DNA of 64,000 nucleotides from Bradyrhizobium tropiciagri (lineage in GTDB: Bacteria > Pseudomonadota > Alphaproteobacteria > Rhizobiales > Xanthobacteraceae). Numbering within the stretch: the first letter of the stretch is position 1; every line of letters begins with the position of its first letter. This document shows positions 17,752 through 26,833 of the stretch, in pieces. The DNA lies in contig NZ_LFLZ01000037.1 of the NCBI RefSeq assembly GCF_001189845.1, positions 23,628 to 87,627 on the forward strand, given 5' to 3'. The translations under genes and the position numbers were made by a program. Under the pieces are notes generated by a model. That model was not told the origin of the DNA. It saw only the letters and a list, made by a program, of their open reading frames with translations, and ran no database searches.

Positions 17752-18584
17752 TGTACCTGGTCATTGGTCTCAGCAATCTGGCGATCGGGCTGGCTTACGC
17801 GGGTCTTGGGCTGTTGTCGGCGTGGGAAACCGTCAGCCTGCATCGCTACCGCGGCTGGTCGCGCTTCGGCATCGGATTTTCGATGATGGCTGCGAGCTGC
17901 GGCCCGCATCATCTCGTGCATGGCTTTCAGGTGCTGCAGGGCGAGAGCGTGTCCTGGTCGATGCTCGCCGTCACCCTGCTCGGGCTGCCGGCGGGACTGA
18001 CATTCGTGTTCCTGCGGTTCGAGACGGTGTTGGGCGGCCAGGGCGAGCGACTGATCGCTCTCTCGCCGCATCGCGCGATGTTGCTGGTCGGCGGGTTCGC
18101 GATCACCGCGGGCTGGCTCGCGGCCTGGGCGATGGCCCAGCCCGGTGCCTACGTGCCGTTCCTTTGCACGTCGGCCGAGCTTGCCGCGCGCGTGACGACG
18201 CCGGGCAGTTGGATCGACGTTGCGTCAGCCACGTTCTTTGCCAATGTGTTCGTGACCGTGACCTACGGCCTGGTCGGCTGGTATCTGGGTGACCATCAGG
18301 TGCGCCGCTATCTTGCGACGGGCACGTGGTCGCTGTCCGGAGCTGCCCTGACGGGCGTGTTCTTCAGCTGCGCGCTGATCCACCTGATCGATGCCACGAC
18401 CCACGGCAGCGGCTCGATGCTCGTGTTCGACCTGATCGGCATTCCCGCCTCGGTGTATTTCCTGTGGGTCGTCGAGCAGCTGCACAGCGACTCCGTGCTG
18501 GACTGGAATCGGCGTCCGCTGGTCGGCGCCGCGGCCGCGCCGGCACGGCCCTCACCCTGGAGCGGCGGCGGCGTGCCGCACTGA
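17748..18584 (+). CDS. Multi-pass membrane protein, His-rich in helices, coupled to GGDEF-EAL gene
   Basis: 278 residues with about seven predicted membrane segments. Conserved-looking histidines occur in or near helices (SCGPHHLVHGF and CALIHLIDATTHG), an arrangement reminiscent of metal- or gas-binding sensor membrane domains, but I do not recognise a named family. The ATG overlaps the upstream stop codon by four bases, so translation is coupled to the GGDEF-EAL protein. A role as its signal-sensing partner is inferred from this coupling only. Confidence 0.75.
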   Translation: MMYLVIGLSNLAIGLAYAGLGLLSAWETVSLHRYRGWSRFGIGFSMMAASCGPHHLVHGFQVLQGESVSWSMLAVTLLGLPAGLTFVFLRFETVLGGQGERLIALSPHRAMLLVGGFAITAGWLAAWAMAQPGAYVPFLCTSAELAARVTTPGSWIDVASATFFANVFVTVTYGLVGWYLGDHQVRRYLATGTWSLSGAALTGVFFSCALIHLIDATTHGSGSMLVFDLIGIPASVYFLWVVEQLHSDSVLDWNRRPLVGAAAAPARPSPWSGGGVPH

Positions 18585-18629
18585 GCGGCCGCTACTTTGG
18601 CGATAGGTCGTCGTTTGGTTGGCGCGTGA

Positions 18630-18791
18630 TCAGTCTCGCGCGCCGGGTTCGGGCCGACGCGAATCGTCCGCCGGCGTCATCACCACGACGAACAGCATGT
18701 TGATCAGCACCCAGATCGAAAGCAGGCTCAGCGCGGTGTGCACAGTGATTTCCAATGGAACAGGGGCGTCGATCAGTCGACGCGATGCCAC
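18630..18791 (-). CDS. Possible small single-pass membrane protein (53 aa)
   Basis: From a GTG at 18791 the frame reads a short basic start, then TALSLLSIWVLINMLFVVVM, a strong transmembrane segment, and a polar tail ending RRPEPGARD. Many proteobacterial small membrane proteins have this build. No clear SD is visible, and the start codon is uncertain (a TTG lies further in). It converges with the upstream membrane-protein gene. Reported as a candidate only. Confidence 0.4.
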   Translation of the reverse strand: MASRRLIDAPVPLEITVHTALSLLSIWVLINMLFVVVMTPADDSRRPEPGARD

Positions 18792-18960
18792 GGCGTATCA
18801 GCACCGGAGCCGAAATACGACGCGTAGTAGCGCGGGCGTAATTCTACGGAACATCACCGGACGACGAACGGGCCGAACGTTTGCATCAATGAGAGAGCGG
18901 AAAGAGCAAGACTCGGACGATACATGTCGCGAGAGTGCGAAGCGGCATCCCCACCAAAGC

Positions 18961-19071
18961 TGTCATCGCTCGGCTCGACCGGGCGATCCAGTACGCCGCG
19001 GCCTCTCGGCTCAAGCACTACGGCCTCTGGAATACTGGATCACCCGCGTTCGCGTTCGCGGGTGATGACAG
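18961..19071. repeat. Palindromic intergenic repeat, family B copy 1
   Basis: Two halves carrying CGATCCAGTA and TACTGGATCACCCGC, ending TTCGCGGGTGATGACAG, form a large imperfect inverted repeat. The same building blocks recur at 38861-38968, identifying a dispersed element. Confidence 0.65.
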
Positions 19072-19288
19072 CCAGCAAGCTGTTTGACGGGTTGAAGTGA
19101 AAACCGGTCGCCTCGCTATTGCGAAGCGGCTTGCCGAGCCGAAGCTCGCGTCCAAGGGCCCGCCTGCGCCCGTTGGGCTTCGGCGCCGTCGTCCGTCTTC
19201 GCTTTCACTTCGTTCAAGCTACGCCGGACACGCTCCGCTGGCGATCTCCGGCGTGGCTGCACCACGCGAAGCCCGTCAGGGCGAAGCG

Positions 19289-19362
19289 TGGTGGGTGCGA
19301 CAGGATCGAACCTGTGACCCCTACCATGTCAAGGTAGTGCTCTCCCGCTGAGCTACGCACCC
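19289..19362 (-). tRNA. tRNA-Val (anticodon GAC)
   Basis: Read on the minus strand: acceptor GGGTGCG pairs with CGCACCC, the D-arm contains GCTCAGCGGGAGAGC, the anticodon stem CTACC/GGTAG encloses TTGACAT (anticodon GAC), and the T-arm is ACAGGTTCGATCCTGT. The CCA end is encoded. All cloverleaf elements are present. Confidence 0.95.
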
Positions 19363-19441
19363 AAAGCCATGTTTGGATCGGGTCCCTATAACGGACACCG
19401 GCGGGGCAGGCAAGGATACAAAGTGAAGGTTTTTTGGCGAA

Positions 19442-19801
19442 TCAGGCCGCCAGCAACTTATTCACTTCGCTAACCAATTCCCTGAGGTGCACGGGCTTGG
19501 CCAGCACCTTGGCGTTTTTCGGCGCCTCCGAATCGGAATTGAGGGCCACCGCGGCGAAGCCGGTGATGAACATGATCTTGATATCGGGATCGAGTTCCGA
19601 GGCACGGCGCGCCAGCTCGATGCCGTCCATCTCGGGCATCACGATGTCGGTCAGCAGCATTTCGAACGGCTCCTCGCGCAGCCGCTGGTAGGCCGACATG
19701 CCGTTGTCGTGCGGCGAGACCTTGAAACCCGCATTTTCGAGCGCCTTGACCAGGAAGCGGCGCATATCGGTATCGTCTTCGGCGAGAAGTATTTTCGGCA
19801 T
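19442..19801 (-). CDS. cpdR: CpdR-like single-domain response regulator
   Basis: 119 residues from the ATG at 19801 (MPKILLAEDD); the longer open frame upstream is not family-like. It is a bare receiver domain: acidic pair EDD at 8-10, phosphoacceptor Asp in LLTDIVMPEMDG, FITGFAA and Lys in AKPVHL. Length and sequence match CpdR, which in Caulobacter and Sinorhizobium is phosphorylated by the CckA-ChpT relay and, when unphosphorylated, directs ClpXP to CtrA and other substrates at the cell pole. That role is transferred by similarity. It lies immediately downstream of tRNA-Val on neither the same operon nor an obvious partner. Confidence 0.85.
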   Translation of the reverse strand: MPKILLAEDDTDMRRFLVKALENAGFKVSPHDNGMSAYQRLREEPFEMLLTDIVMPEMDGIELARRASELDPDIKIMFITGFAAVALNSDSEAPKNAKVLAKPVHLRELVSEVNKLLAA

Positions 19802-20025
19802 GGCAGGAATCGTCGAATCCGGCTTGAGGAGCAGTCCGAACAGTAAGCCCGACAGACGGTAAATTTCGGGTGAAATTTGCGTCAAGCCAGAGGCAAATGC
19901 GCACCACGCATTTCTGGACCCCACCCGCCATCGAATCAACCGGGTGCGGCATTTCCCGCTTTTAAGACGCGTTCCAGGGCGTGCCACACTCTTTTCACTT
20001 GGCAGAATGATCGCGATTACCGACA

Positions 20026-20994
20026 ATGCCTTCCCATAAATCTCCGCTTTTCCCGCAGAATCAGTTCTTGCGGGGCGAGGCGGACGCAAGGGACGGCGCC
20101 AAGGGAATGACCGAATTTGCTGGCGAGTTGTCGCCCCCGTTCGAGATCGTTGAGCCGCAGGCCTGGCGCGCGCCGATCATCTTCAATTCCCCGCATTCGG
20201 GCTCGGTCTATCCTGCCGAATTCCTCGAGGCGTCGCGTATAGATGTGGCGTCGCTGCGCCGCTCCGAAGACAGCTTCATGGACGAGTTGATCGCCGGCGT
20301 GAGCGATCGCGGCTTTCCGATCGTCCGGGTCAACTTCCCGCGTTCCTATGTCGACGTGAACCGCGAGCCGTATGAGCTCGACCCGCGGATGTTCACCGGG
20401 CGGCTGCCGAGCTTTGCCAACACGCGCTCGATGCGGGTGGCCGGCGGCCTCGGCACCATCCCGCGCGTGGTCGGCGACGGCCAGGAGATCTACCGCGAGC
20501 GGCTCGACGTCGACGACGCGCTGCGGCGGATCGAGGTGCTCTACAAGCCCTACCACCGCGCGCTGCGCCGGCTGATCAACAAGGCGCACCAGGCGTTCGG
20601 CGCCGTGATCCTGGTTGACTGCCACTCGATGCCGTCGGTCGGCGTGTCGCGCGACGAGCCGCGCCGGCCCGATGTCGTGATCGGCGACCGCTACGGCACG
20701 AGTTGCGCGCCGCTGCTGCCCGATCTGGTCGAGGAGATCATGAGTTCGCTCGGCTATTCGATCGGCCGCAACAAGCCCTATGCCGGCGGCTTCATCACCG
20801 AGCACTACGGCAACCCGGCGAGCGGCCTGCACACCGTGCAGATCGAGCTCAACCGTGCGGTCTATATGGATGAGCGCCACCGCGAGCGCGGACCGCGCTT
20901 TGCCCAGGTGGCAGCCGACTTCGCGACGCTCGCGGATGCGCTCGCAAAGATCCCGTTCGGTGATCTCGGCCCGTTCCAGGCGGCGGCGGAGTAG
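20026..20994 (+). CDS. N-formylglutamate amidohydrolase
   Basis: About 322 residues from the ATG at 20026; a second in-frame ATG at 20107 would give 295 residues and cannot be excluded. Family signatures: NSPHSGSVYP, RRSEDSFMDEL, RVNFPRSYVDVNREPYELDPRMF, LVDCHSMPS and GGFITEHYG. The enzyme class hydrolyses N-formyl-L-glutamate to formate and glutamate (the last step of one histidine-degradation route) and may act on related N-acyl compounds. It is not in a hut operon here; the neighbouring plus-strand gene is a HisN-type phosphatase. Confidence 0.9.
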   Translation: MPSHKSPLFPQNQFLRGEADARDGAKGMTEFAGELSPPFEIVEPQAWRAPIIFNSPHSGSVYPAEFLEASRIDVASLRRSEDSFMDELIAGVSDRGFPIVRVNFPRSYVDVNREPYELDPRMFTGRLPSFANTRSMRVAGGLGTIPRVVGDGQEIYRERLDVDDALRRIEVLYKPYHRALRRLINKAHQAFGAVILVDCHSMPSVGVSRDEPRRPDVVIGDRYGTSCAPLLPDLVEEIMSSLGYSIGRNKPYAGGFITEHYGNPASGLHTVQIELNRAVYMDERHRERGPRFAQVAADFATLADALAKIPFGDLGPFQAAAE

Positions 20995-21585
20995 CGGCGT
21001 CTTCGAATCGAACTGCGGTGATCGACGAAGTCGTGAACTGGGAATTCAGTTGGCGGCGTGACCGGATGCGAAATTGGATTCCGCATTCACGCCGGGAAAC
21101 GTCGAGCCAAGGAAGAGCCAAGGAAGAGCCAAGAAAAAAGGGCCGCTCGAATGAACAAGCGGCCCAAGTCTAGGGAGGAAACGCCCAAGGAGGGCAGCGA
21201 TAGCGCGAGGCGCTACCGCACCGCAACAATATGCGACCGCGCTGCACAAAACGCAAGAACTTTCGAAACATTTCTTCTGCAATGTTGGTAAGTCTGGCGA
21301 AATTGCACCACGGTCAGGACGCCGAATTAATCCGTTAAATATCAAATATTTACGGAGAAAATCGAAATCAGCCAGCGCTCGGCGCATAGCTTGTATACCA
21401 GAACTCGCAACTTCGTGATCCGTCCCGGAGCCCTCAAGACTTTCGAATCGGGACCAAATCGAAAGTCCGGAACCGGTCATCAGGCTGGGATAACACTTCG
21501 TTAATCGTGCGCGCCGCGTTGGATTGAGCTAGGCAAGAGCGCATTCGATGCTTTCCGCGTCGTTTGCGCATTTCGGGGACATGCC
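20995..21585. other. Intergenic stretch containing a candidate small RNA
   Basis: About 590 bases. The stretch 21132-21221 on the minus strand has three hairpins ending in a U-tract (separate entry). The region 21290-21400 is unusually AT-rich. No protein gene supported. Confidence 0.5.
21132..21221 (-). ncRNA. Candidate trans-acting small RNA with intrinsic terminator
   Basis: On the minus strand: a possible promoter (CTTGCG at 21257-21252, 18 bases, CATATT at 21233-21228), then hairpin TAGCGC-CTC-GCGCTA (21215-21201), a second short hairpin GCCC-TCCTT-GGGC that presents an anti-Shine-Dalgarno-like CCUCC, a single-stranded stretch with another CCTCCC, and a terminator hairpin GGGCCGCT/AGCGGCCC (21165-21140) followed by TTTTTTCTT. 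There is no minus-strand protein gene for the terminator to serve. Three stem-loops with exposed CCUCC motifs is a common design of rhizobial sRNAs. No expression evidence is available from sequence. Confidence 0.55.
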
Positions 21586-22365
21586 GTGACGGTCATCGAC
21601 TTTACCGCCTTCATCGGCCGCCTCGCGACCGCATCCGGCGAAACCATCCTGCCCTTCTTCCGAACCTCGCTCTCAGTCGACAACAAGAGCTCGAACGATT
21701 TCGATCCGGTCACCGAGGCCGACCGGGCCGCCGAGGCGGTGATGCGGCGGCTCATCAAGGCGAACTTCCCCCAGCACGGCATCGTCGGCGAGGAGTTCGG
21801 CAATGAGCGGCAGGACGCCGACTATGTCTGGGTGCTCGACCCGATCGACGGCACGAAGTCCTTCATCGCCGGCTTTCCGATCTGGGGCACGCTGATCGCG
21901 CTGCTGCACAAAGGTACGCCGGTATTCGGCATGATGCACCAGCCCTATATCGGCGAGCGTTTCCTGGGCGACAACGGCTCGGCGAATTATTCCGGGCCGT
22001 CGGGCGAGCGGCGGCTCTCGGTGCGGCGCTGCGCCGCGCTGAAGGAGGCGACGGTTTTCACCACAAGCCCGCTTCTGATGAATCCGGATGACCGCGCCCG
22101 CTTCGGCCGTGTCGAGCAAGCGGCGCGCCTGTCGCGCTACGGCGGCGACTGCTACTCCTATTGCATGCTCGCGGCCGGCCATCTCGACCTCGTGATCGAG
22201 ACCGAGCTGAAACCCTACGACATTGCCGGCCTGATCCCGATCGTCACCGGCGCCGGCGGCGTCGTCACCACTTGGGACGGCAAGCCGGCACAAGGCGGTG
22301 GCCGCATCATCGCGGCCGGCGATCCGCGCGTGCACGAAGCGGCGATGAAGCTGCTCAACGCCTGA
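21586..22365 (+). CDS. hisN: Inositol-monophosphatase-family phosphatase, likely histidinol-phosphatase (HisN type)
   Basis: 259 residues from a GTG at 21586; a nearby ATG at 21581 is out of frame. Metal-binding motifs of the FIG/IMPase superfamily are intact: GEEFGNE (Glu), WVLDPIDGTKSFIAGFP (Asp/Asp), and LKPYDIAGLIPIVTGAGGVVT. The FIAGFP and LKPYD variants fit the histidinol-phosphatase branch, which dephosphorylates L-histidinol phosphate in histidine synthesis. Inositol monophosphatase activity is the alternative. It stands alone, as hisN often does in Rhizobiales. Confidence 0.8.
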   Translation: MTVIDFTAFIGRLATASGETILPFFRTSLSVDNKSSNDFDPVTEADRAAEAVMRRLIKANFPQHGIVGEEFGNERQDADYVWVLDPIDGTKSFIAGFPIWGTLIALLHKGTPVFGMMHQPYIGERFLGDNGSANYSGPSGERRLSVRRCAALKEATVFTTSPLLMNPDDRARFGRVEQAARLSRYGGDCYSYCMLAAGHLDLVIETELKPYDIAGLIPIVTGAGGVVTTWDGKPAQGGGRIIAAGDPRVHEAAMKLLNA

Positions 22366-22442
22366 GCTTCTGATCGCCTGATTTCTTGAGTTGCCGGGCG
22401 ACTGATCTGTGCCCATCCTGACGGCAACGAGAAAAGTCAGGG

Positions 22443-23420
22443 ATGGGCGACATGACGATGTGCGGCAGGCTGCTGGTAGTCCTTCTCCTGCTTCTCGCGC
22501 CCGTTGCAGCTTCAGCCCAGGAGTTCCCGACCAAGCCGATCCGGCTGATCGTGCCGTTCCCGCCCGGCGGGCCGAACGACATCATCGCGCGCGTGATCGG
22601 GCAGAAGATGTCGGTACTGGTGAAACAGCCGATCATCGTCGACAATCGCGCCGGCCAGGGCGGCGTGCTCGGCACCGACGCGGCCGCGAAGGCCGCGCCC
22701 GACGGCTACACGGTTGCGATCGCAAGCGCCGGCGCACTGGCGATCAGCCCGAGCATGGAAAAAGTCGCCTACGACACCCTGAAGGATCTCGCGCCGGTGA
22801 CGCTGGTCGCGACCGTGCCCGAGATGCTGGTCGTCGCAACCGATGTGCCTGCGAAGGACATGAGCGAGCTGGTCGCGCTCGCCAAGGCGCAGCCCGGCAA
22901 GCTCAACTTCGCCTCCTCCGGCCCGGGCAGCCTGCCGCATCTGGCCTGCGAATTGTTCAAGCTGACGGCGAAGATCGACATCGTCCACGTGCCGTATCGC
23001 GGCGCCGCGCCGGCGGTGAACGATCTCTTGGGTCAGCAGGTGCAGATGACCTTCCTCGACCTGCCGGTGATCCTGCCGCAGATCAAGGCCGGCGCGCTGC
23101 GGCCGATCGCGCTCGGCGGCCGCGAACGCGCCCCGACTGCGCCCGACGTGCCGACCACGACCGAGGTCGGCATGCCCGACCTTATCATCGAGAACTGGTA
23201 CGGCATGGTCGCGCCTGCCGGAACGCCGCCGGCGATCGTCGCGAGACTGAACAAACTCGCGACCGATGCGATGGCTGATCCCGCGGTCAAGGCAAAACTC
23301 GCCGAGCAAGGCCTGACATTGGCCGGCGACACGCCGGAACATTTCCGCGACTTCATCGCCGCCGACATCAAGCGATGGGCGAAAGTGATCCAGGACGCCG
23401 GCGTGGTGACGGCGAAGTAG
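22443..23420 (+). CDS. Bug-family tripartite tricarboxylate transporter substrate-binding protein
   Basis: 325 residues with a signal peptide (LLVVLLLLLAPVAASAQ). Bug-family marks: YPTKPIRLIVPFPPGGPND-like start, VDNRAGQGGVLGTDAAAKAAPDGYT, FASSGPGSLPHLACELFK, VPYRGAAPAVNDLLGQQVQM and NWYGMVAPAGTP. These periplasmic proteins bind carboxylates or small organic solutes for TTT transporters or for signalling. No membrane TTT subunits are adjacent, as with most of the many orphan Bug proteins. Ligand unknown. Confidence 0.9.
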   Translation: MGDMTMCGRLLVVLLLLLAPVAASAQEFPTKPIRLIVPFPPGGPNDIIARVIGQKMSVLVKQPIIVDNRAGQGGVLGTDAAAKAAPDGYTVAIASAGALAISPSMEKVAYDTLKDLAPVTLVATVPEMLVVATDVPAKDMSELVALAKAQPGKLNFASSGPGSLPHLACELFKLTAKIDIVHVPYRGAAPAVNDLLGQQVQMTFLDLPVILPQIKAGALRPIALGGRERAPTAPDVPTTTEVGMPDLIIENWYGMVAPAGTPPAIVARLNKLATDAMADPAVKAKLAEQGLTLAGDTPEHFRDFIAADIKRWAKVIQDAGVVTAK

Positions 23421-23438
23421 AAGCTCTGGATTCTCGTC

Positions 23439-23490
23439 TTGACGCGGTTTCTTCGCGCCAACCGGTGCCCGCTTCGCTCGAAAACGCTCT
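23439..23490. repeat. Palindromic 3'-end repeat, family A copy 1
   Basis: A ~50-base element ending in ACCGGTGCCCGCTTCGCTCG and AAAACGCTCT, with inverted ends (GCGGTTTC / GAAAACGC). It fills the gap between the convergent stops of the Bug gene and the GST gene. Copies at 25901-25953 and 58097-58148. Confidence 0.75.
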
Positions 23491-24137
23491 AGTGGTCCGG
23501 CCGTCCGCGCAGCTCCTCGAACGGAATCATGACGTGCTTACGAAACGGCGGGCGCTGTTGCAGCGTCCTATACCAGCGCTCGACCGCCGGCAGCGGCGGG
23601 CGCGCGATCTCGAGCTCGAAGTAGCGATAGAGCGAGGTTCCGGCGGTGATGTCCGCGAGCGATAGCGTCTCGCCGAGCAGGAACGGATTATTCTCAAGGA
23701 GACGTTCGAGCTTGGCGAAATGCTGCTCGCAACGGGCCAGCGCGCGCTCAATCGCCGGCCGATTGCGCTGGCTCTCCGGCGTGCGGAAGAATCCCCAGAA
23801 CACGCCGCCGAGAAAATCCGGCTGCAGCGCGGTTTGCGACCAGTCCATCCAGCCATCGACCCGCGCCCTCATGACGGGATCGTCGGACCAGAACCGCCCT
23901 GCCCCATGCCGCGCGGCGAGGTAGCGCAGGATGGCATGGGATTCCCAGACGACGGTTGCCTCGTCATCCCTGATCACAGGCACGCGGCCGTGCGGGTTCA
24001 TCGCCAGGAAGGCCGGCATCGAGCCCGCCGAACGCGCCGCCGGCATCGATCTGCTCGTGCGCCAGATCGAGCTCGCCGATCAGCCACATCACCTTCTGTA
24101 CGTTGAACGAACTGCGTCGTCCCCAGACCCTGAGCAT
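23489..24137 (-). CDS. Glutathione S-transferase family protein (frameshifted)
   Basis: The N-terminal thioredoxin-like part starts at the ATG at 24137 (MLRVWGRRSSFNVQKVMWLI) and leaves frame after GGAFGGLDA. The other frame continues PAFLAMNPHGRVPVI, then WESHAILRYLA and the helical C-terminal domain to 23489. GSTs of this type read GGxFGGxDxPxFLxMNPHG without a break, so a net frame change (one base added or two lost) lies near 24015-24019. Total about 215 residues, normal size. It may be a pseudogene, but the other frame errors in this window make a consensus error as likely. Role: conjugation of glutathione to electrophiles, substrate unknown. Confidence 0.75.
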
Positions 24138-24154
24138 TGCACTCTCCTCGCATG

Positions 24155-25048
24155 TCAACGCTGCGCTTCGGACCGCAAATACTCCACGAGCTGCTTGGCC
24201 GCGCGCGGCAACGCCTTGAAGCTGCGGGCGCAGATCGTCAGCCGGCGGTTGGCCCAGCCGTCGCGGATCCTTATCGTCGTGATCGCCATCGACGCCGCAC
24301 AGCGCCGTGCCGCGGTTTCCGGGATCACCGCGACGCCGACATCGGCGGCGACCATCTGGCAGATGGCGTCGAAGCCGCGCAGGCGGGCACGGAAGCGCAG
24401 CCGCGCGCCAAGCTTTGCCGCGTGGCGGGAAATATGGACCTGCAGCGCAGACGTCGCCGTGAGGCCGACGAAATCGCGCCCGACCACCTCCTGGAAGTCG
24501 ATCTGGCGGCGGTTGCCGAGATCGCTGCGGCGCGGCGCCACCAGCATCAGGCGGTCCTCGCTGAACAGGAAGCGCTCGACGCTGTCCGGCAGCGCATGCT
24601 CCGCGGCGAAGCCGAGATCGGCGCCGCCGCTGGCGATTGCGGTCGCGATATCGGTGCTCTCGCGCTCCTCGACATCGACGCTGATATCGGGATGTTCGTG
24701 CAGGAAGGCCGCCAGCGCCCGCGGCAGATGCTCCGACAGGCCCGATGTGTTGGCGAGCAGCAGCACGTTGGCGCGGACGCCGCTGGCATAGGCGGCAAGA
24801 TCGCTTTGCAACGCCTCGACATTGTGGATCACGATGCGGGCGTGACCGAGCAGGCTCTCGCCCGCCGCGGTCAATTCGACGCCGCGGCGGCCGCGCTTGA
24901 GCAGCGCGACGCCGAGAGCCTCCTCGAGGCCCTTGATTCGCTCGCTCGCCGAGGCTAGCGCCATGTTCGCCCGCGCCGCGCCCTGCGTGATGCTGCGCGC
25001 ATCGGAAACCGCGATGAACAATTGCAAATCGATCAGGTCGAACCGCAT
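24155..25048 (-). CDS. LysR-family transcriptional regulator
   Basis: 297 residues. The N-terminal winged helix reads DLQLFIAVSDARSITQGAARANMALASASERIKGLEEALGVALLKR, followed by the periplasmic-binding-like effector domain. The gene diverges from the TSUP exporter with a 92-base gap, a typical LysR-target arrangement, and lies just upstream of the GST gene on the same strand. Control of the TSUP gene is inferred from layout. The effector cannot be deduced. Confidence 0.9.
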   Translation of the reverse strand: MRFDLIDLQLFIAVSDARSITQGAARANMALASASERIKGLEEALGVALLKRGRRGVELTAAGESLLGHARIVIHNVEALQSDLAAYASGVRANVLLLANTSGLSEHLPRALAAFLHEHPDISVDVEERESTDIATAIASGGADLGFAAEHALPDSVERFLFSEDRLMLVAPRRSDLGNRRQIDFQEVVGRDFVGLTATSALQVHISRHAAKLGARLRFRARLRGFDAICQMVAADVGVAVIPETAARRCAASMAITTIRIRDGWANRRLTICARSFKALPRAAKQLVEYLRSEAQR

Positions 25049-25140
25049 GACGTGTCCCGCCCCATTCCTTCGGGTGCCCCGAAGGCTAACTCCGTAACCT
25101 CCAGATTGTGCCGATCGCGTCGATCGGTCAATGTCCGGCC

Positions 25141-25893
25141 ATGGTCGACCATCTCCTGATCTTCATCGCTTTCGCCTTCCTGCTCGCCGGTTTCGTCAAG
25201 GGCACGCTCGGCCTCGGTCTGCCGACGGTCGCGATGGGGCTGCTCGCGACCACGATGGCGCCGGGCCAGGCGATCGCGATCGTGATCGTGCCGGCGATCG
25301 TCACCAACATCTGGCAGACCTTTGTCGGCCCCTATCTGCGCGACATCCTGAGGCGGCTGTGGCCGCTGATGCTCGGCACCGTCGCCGGAATCTGGATCAA
25401 TGCCGGACTATTGACCGGGCCTTACGCCGCCTACGGCACCGTCGTGCTCGGCGTGCTGCTGGTGATCTACGCGATCGTTGGCCTCAGCCGGTTCAACTTC
25501 AAGGTCGCGCGGCGCAATGAGAAATGGATCGGCGGCATCGTCGGCGTCATCACCGGGCTGATCTCGGCGGCGACCGGCGTTCAGGTCATTCCCTCGATGC
25601 CGTTCATGCAGGCGATCGGCATGGAGAGGGACGAGCTGGTGCAGGCGCTCGGCGTCTTCTTCACTACCGCGACCCTGGCGCTCGCCTTCAACCTCACGGC
25701 CTCGGGCCTGCTGACCGCGGCGACTGCGCTGCCCGGCGCGGTGGCGATGGTGGCGTCGTTCATCGGCATGTTCATCGGCCAGGCGGTCCGCACACGGATG
25801 CAGCCCGACGTCTTCCGCCGCTGGTTCCTGATCGCGATGATCCTGCTCGGCATCTATCTCGCCGGCAGCGCGCTGCTCAAGCTCCACGGCTAG
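25141..25893 (+). CDS. TSUP-family (TauE/SafE) membrane exporter
   Basis: About 250 residues from the ATG at 25141; an earlier in-frame start at 25108 is less likely because it adds polar residues before the first helix. It has eight or so hydrophobic segments with the family pattern FVKGTLGLGLPTVAMGLL in the first repeat and GVITGLISAATGVQVIPSMPFMQAIGM in the second. TSUP proteins export sulfite, sulfoacetate or other small organic anions, or take them up; substrate unknown. Divergent from a LysR regulator. Confidence 0.9.
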   Translation: MVDHLLIFIAFAFLLAGFVKGTLGLGLPTVAMGLLATTMAPGQAIAIVIVPAIVTNIWQTFVGPYLRDILRRLWPLMLGTVAGIWINAGLLTGPYAAYGTVVLGVLLVIYAIVGLSRFNFKVARRNEKWIGGIVGVITGLISAATGVQVIPSMPFMQAIGMERDELVQALGVFFTTATLALAFNLTASGLLTAATALPGAVAMVASFIGMFIGQAVRTRMQPDVFRRWFLIAMILLGIYLAGSALLKLHG

Positions 25894-25900
25894 ATTCTTG

Positions 25901-25953
25901 TTCGACGCGTTTTCTTCACGCGAACCGGTGTCCACTTCGCTCGAAAACGCTCT
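25901..25953. repeat. Palindromic 3'-end repeat, family A copy 2
   Basis: Contains GCGTTTTC near the left and GAAAACGC near the right, an eight-base inverted repeat flanking CGAACCGGTGTCCACTTCGC. It lies between the convergent stops of the TSUP gene (25893) and lysE (25961). Confidence 0.8.
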
Positions 25954-25960
25954 GGCGACG

Positions 25961-26595
25961 CTAGCGCGCCTCCAGCATGGCGACGCGGACGCGAGATAGA
26001 CGAACAGCGCGCCGAGCGAGCGGTTGATCCAGGCGATCACGCCCGCCGATTGCCGGATGCGGCCGGCGGCCCGCGCCGCAAAGGCCGCGAGGCCAAGACA
26101 CCACAGCGTGCCGCCGGTGATGAAGATCAACCCGAGCACCAGGAAGGCGAGCGTCTTGTGGGCTGAGTCCGCCGCTACGAATTGCGGCAGGAACGCCAGG
26201 AAGAACAGCGCCACCTTGGGGTTGAGGATGTTGGTCAGCGCGCCCTGCCAGAACACGCGCGAAATCGAGGTCTCGCCGGCCTGCCCCGCGATCTCGGCGA
26301 TCGGCTTGGCGCGCGCCAGCAGCATCTGCAGGCCGGTGAGCACCAGATAGGCCGCGCCGATCAGCTTGACGGCCAGGAACGCGGTCGACGACGCCATCAG
26401 CAGCGCCGACAGCCCGATCGCCGCGCCCAGCACATGGACCAGGCAGCCGCAGCTGATACCGATCGCCGCAGCGGCGCCGCCACGCCACCCGAGCTGAATC
26501 GTGCGCCCTATGATATAAGCGGTATCCGGCCCCGGCGTGACGTTAAGCAGCAGCCCGGACAGGACAAACAGCCAAAGTTCGTGAATTCCCAGCAT
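25961..26595 (-). CDS. LysE-family amino acid exporter (frameshifted near C-terminus)
   Basis: About 211 residues with six hydrophobic segments and the LysE/RhtB marks LNVTPGPDTAYIIGRTIQLGWRGG and ALTNILNPKVALFFLAFLPQF. In frame up to GALFVYL; then one base (a G in a GGC context) is missing near 25992. The neighbouring frame supplies VRVAMLEAR and the stop at 25961, giving a normal family end. Read uncorrected, the frame would run antisense through the TSUP gene to 25408, which is not credible as a fusion. Exports an unknown amino acid or derivative. Confidence 0.85.
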
Positions 26596-26833
26596 TCCGC
26601 GAGATTATCCTATGTAAGTAACGAACCGGAAAGGACGGTCAGCCAACCTGCGCCATTCCAGCGACACACGAATTCAGTAGAGAAACGGACTGTACGATCC
26701 GTTGGTCGCATGCCAATTCCTGCTACTATGCATTATAGGTGCCCGCAAACCGAACTTCCGCCGGACCCGGCCTGTCTTGTAAGTATCGGATTCGGTCACC
26801 TCGGCTAAGTGGCCCTTCCAGGGCACAGGAGAC

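Larger units (their letters stand above)
18585..19288. other. Intergenic stretch with small ORF and palindromic repeat
   Basis: About 700 bases without a full-size gene. It holds a possible 53-residue minus-strand membrane peptide (18630-18791) and a family-B palindromic repeat (about 18961-19071). The rest, including the GC-rich tract just 3' of the tRNA-Val gene, shows nothing I can name. Confidence 0.5.

Noticed and set aside
25408..26595. A 395-residue LysE fusion protein
   Set aside because: The extension arises from a one-base frame break near 25992; correcting it gives a normal LysE end at 25961.
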